5,507 nt of DNA from Patescibacteria group bacterium. Lineage in GTDB: Bacteria > Patescibacteriota > UBA1384 > XYA2-FULL-43-10 > 1-14-0-10-43-13. The notes under the pieces were generated by a model that worked only from the letters and a program-made list of their open reading frames with translations, made no database searches and was not told the DNA's origin. Position numbers and translations under genes: made by a program. Shown here piece after piece: positions 4,920 through 5,507 of the stretch. The stretch spans positions 1 to 5,507 of the forward strand of contig JAKJEK010000065.1 of NCBI GenBank assembly GCA_022705465.1. Reading direction: 5' to 3'. How positions within the stretch are numbered: position 1 is the stretch's first letter; each line of letters starts with the position of its first letter.

Positions 4920-5507
4920 GTGAATATTGGACGGATAAAAGTATCTGTACTGGTCGTGGGTACAATCCTTCTAAGTGTATTCGGAATATTACTGCAATCG
5001 CCGGCTAAGGCTGTTGAAGGATTGCTCTATCCAAGAGATGTTATCAGCAACAATGTTCTTGGCGCTTACGCGGAACATGCAATTAGGTTTGGTTTACCTG
5101 TTAATGCCGAGCCGATTACGCCAACTGATTACATTCTTATTGATATGCCATTTTTCACAAATCTTGTTGCAGCCAATAGTATCACTGGTTCATATGAAGG
5201 AACGCCTGTCTATACTGTAGTTGGCAGTAGGATGAGGGTTACTGGTATCTCCGTTCTTCCGGGTAATTTCATTAATATATATGGCCTTAAAGCCAACAAT
5301 CCCCACGAATACGACTGGTTTGATGTTTACATCAGGATATCAAGCGATATTGATGGGCAGGTTATCAGGAACGAAGCGCATGTTATTGCCACCATAACCA
5401 CCGGTACGGTTACCGTTACCGCTGTTGTCGAAGCGAATGTTGGGACACTAAGAATTACCGGATCAGCCCCGCCCGGCATGTTTATTACCTATACCGAGGG
5501 TGGCACG
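4920..5507 (+). CDS. Partial (3'-truncated) secreted beta-rich surface protein
   Basis: The frame opens at GTG 4920 and stays open for 196 codons to the window edge. No long ATG frame exists here, so a caller requiring ATG would miss it. Residues 1-31 are a clear signal peptide: basic NIGRIK, a hydrophobic core (VSVLVVGTILLSVFGILL), cleavage SPAKA-VEG. The mature part is rich in beta-strand patterns. A first domain (about 33-125) begins LLYPRDVISNN, continues with HAIRFGL, and ends near MRVTGISVLPGNFINIYGLK. A second strand-rich part (about 133-170) has FDVYIRISSD and the Thr/Val-rich TTGTVTVTAVVEA. A third begins RITGSAPPGMFITYTEGG. From memory, the run of xRDxxSxN, HxIxF, VTVTAxVE and GxAPPxxxxTxxE is typical of large secreted CPR proteins with Ig-like repeats, of unknown function. 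It probably shares a transcript with the preceding DUF916-like gene and may be the surface partner it displays (inference). Confidence 0.85.
   Translation, partial: MNIGRIKVSVLVVGTILLSVFGILLQSPAKAVEGLLYPRDVISNNVLGAYAEHAIRFGLPVNAEPITPTDYILIDMPFFTNLVAANSITGSYEGTPVYTVVGSRMRVTGISVLPGNFINIYGLKANNPHEYDWFDVYIRISSDIDGQVIRNEAHVIATITTGTVTVTAVVEANVGTLRITGSAPPGMFITYTEGGT

Overview
The window looks like a chromosomal fragment of a Candidate Phyla Radiation (Patescibacteria) bacterium. I infer this from the recognisable style of the proteins, not from any marker gene. The partial protein at the left edge and the partial secreted protein at the right edge both resemble families I associate with CPR genomes, and the genes between them encode exported DUF916/WxLIP-like and cohesin-like proteins. 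The standard code is used: TGA is a genuine stop in the ATGA overlap at 2319-2322, so a TGA-recoding lineage such as Gracilibacteria is unlikely. Every gene with a visible N-terminus carries a signal peptide or signal anchor, so this is a cell-envelope locus.

Layout. 1-314 (+): the 3' part of a small membrane-associated protein. 333-362: a perfect 30-bp palindrome with A/T flanks, a likely bidirectional terminator between convergent genes. 442-1437 (-): DUF916/WxLIP-like protein A, with a signal peptide, two Ig-like domains, a C-terminal TM and a basic tail. 1438-1761: a divergent promoter region with a good promoter on each strand. 1762-2322 (+): a membrane-anchored cohesin-like protein. 2319-3441 (+): a translationally coupled second cohesin-like protein with a Pro/Glu-rich stalk, a TM and a cytoplasmic coiled-coil tail; its reading frame is broken once, at a T5 run (2735-2739). 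3442-3910: no convincing gene, but a near-consensus promoter overlapping a dyad, plus hairpins. 3911-4852 (+): DUF916/WxLIP-like protein B, a clear paralogue of A. 4920-5507 (+): the 5' part of a secreted beta-rich protein with a GTG start, cut by the window edge.

How they may work together (inference). In Firmicutes, DUF916+DUF3324 proteins are membrane-anchored partners that tether WxL proteins to peptidoglycan at the surface. Here two such proteins surround a pair of cohesin-like (beta-sandwich, potentially adhesive) proteins and precede another secreted beta-rich protein. This suggests a small surface-adhesion or cell-wall-display module, possibly for attachment to a host or to other cells. 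The Pro-rich stalk and cytoplasmic coiled coil of the second cohesin-like protein could link this layer to the inside of the cell.
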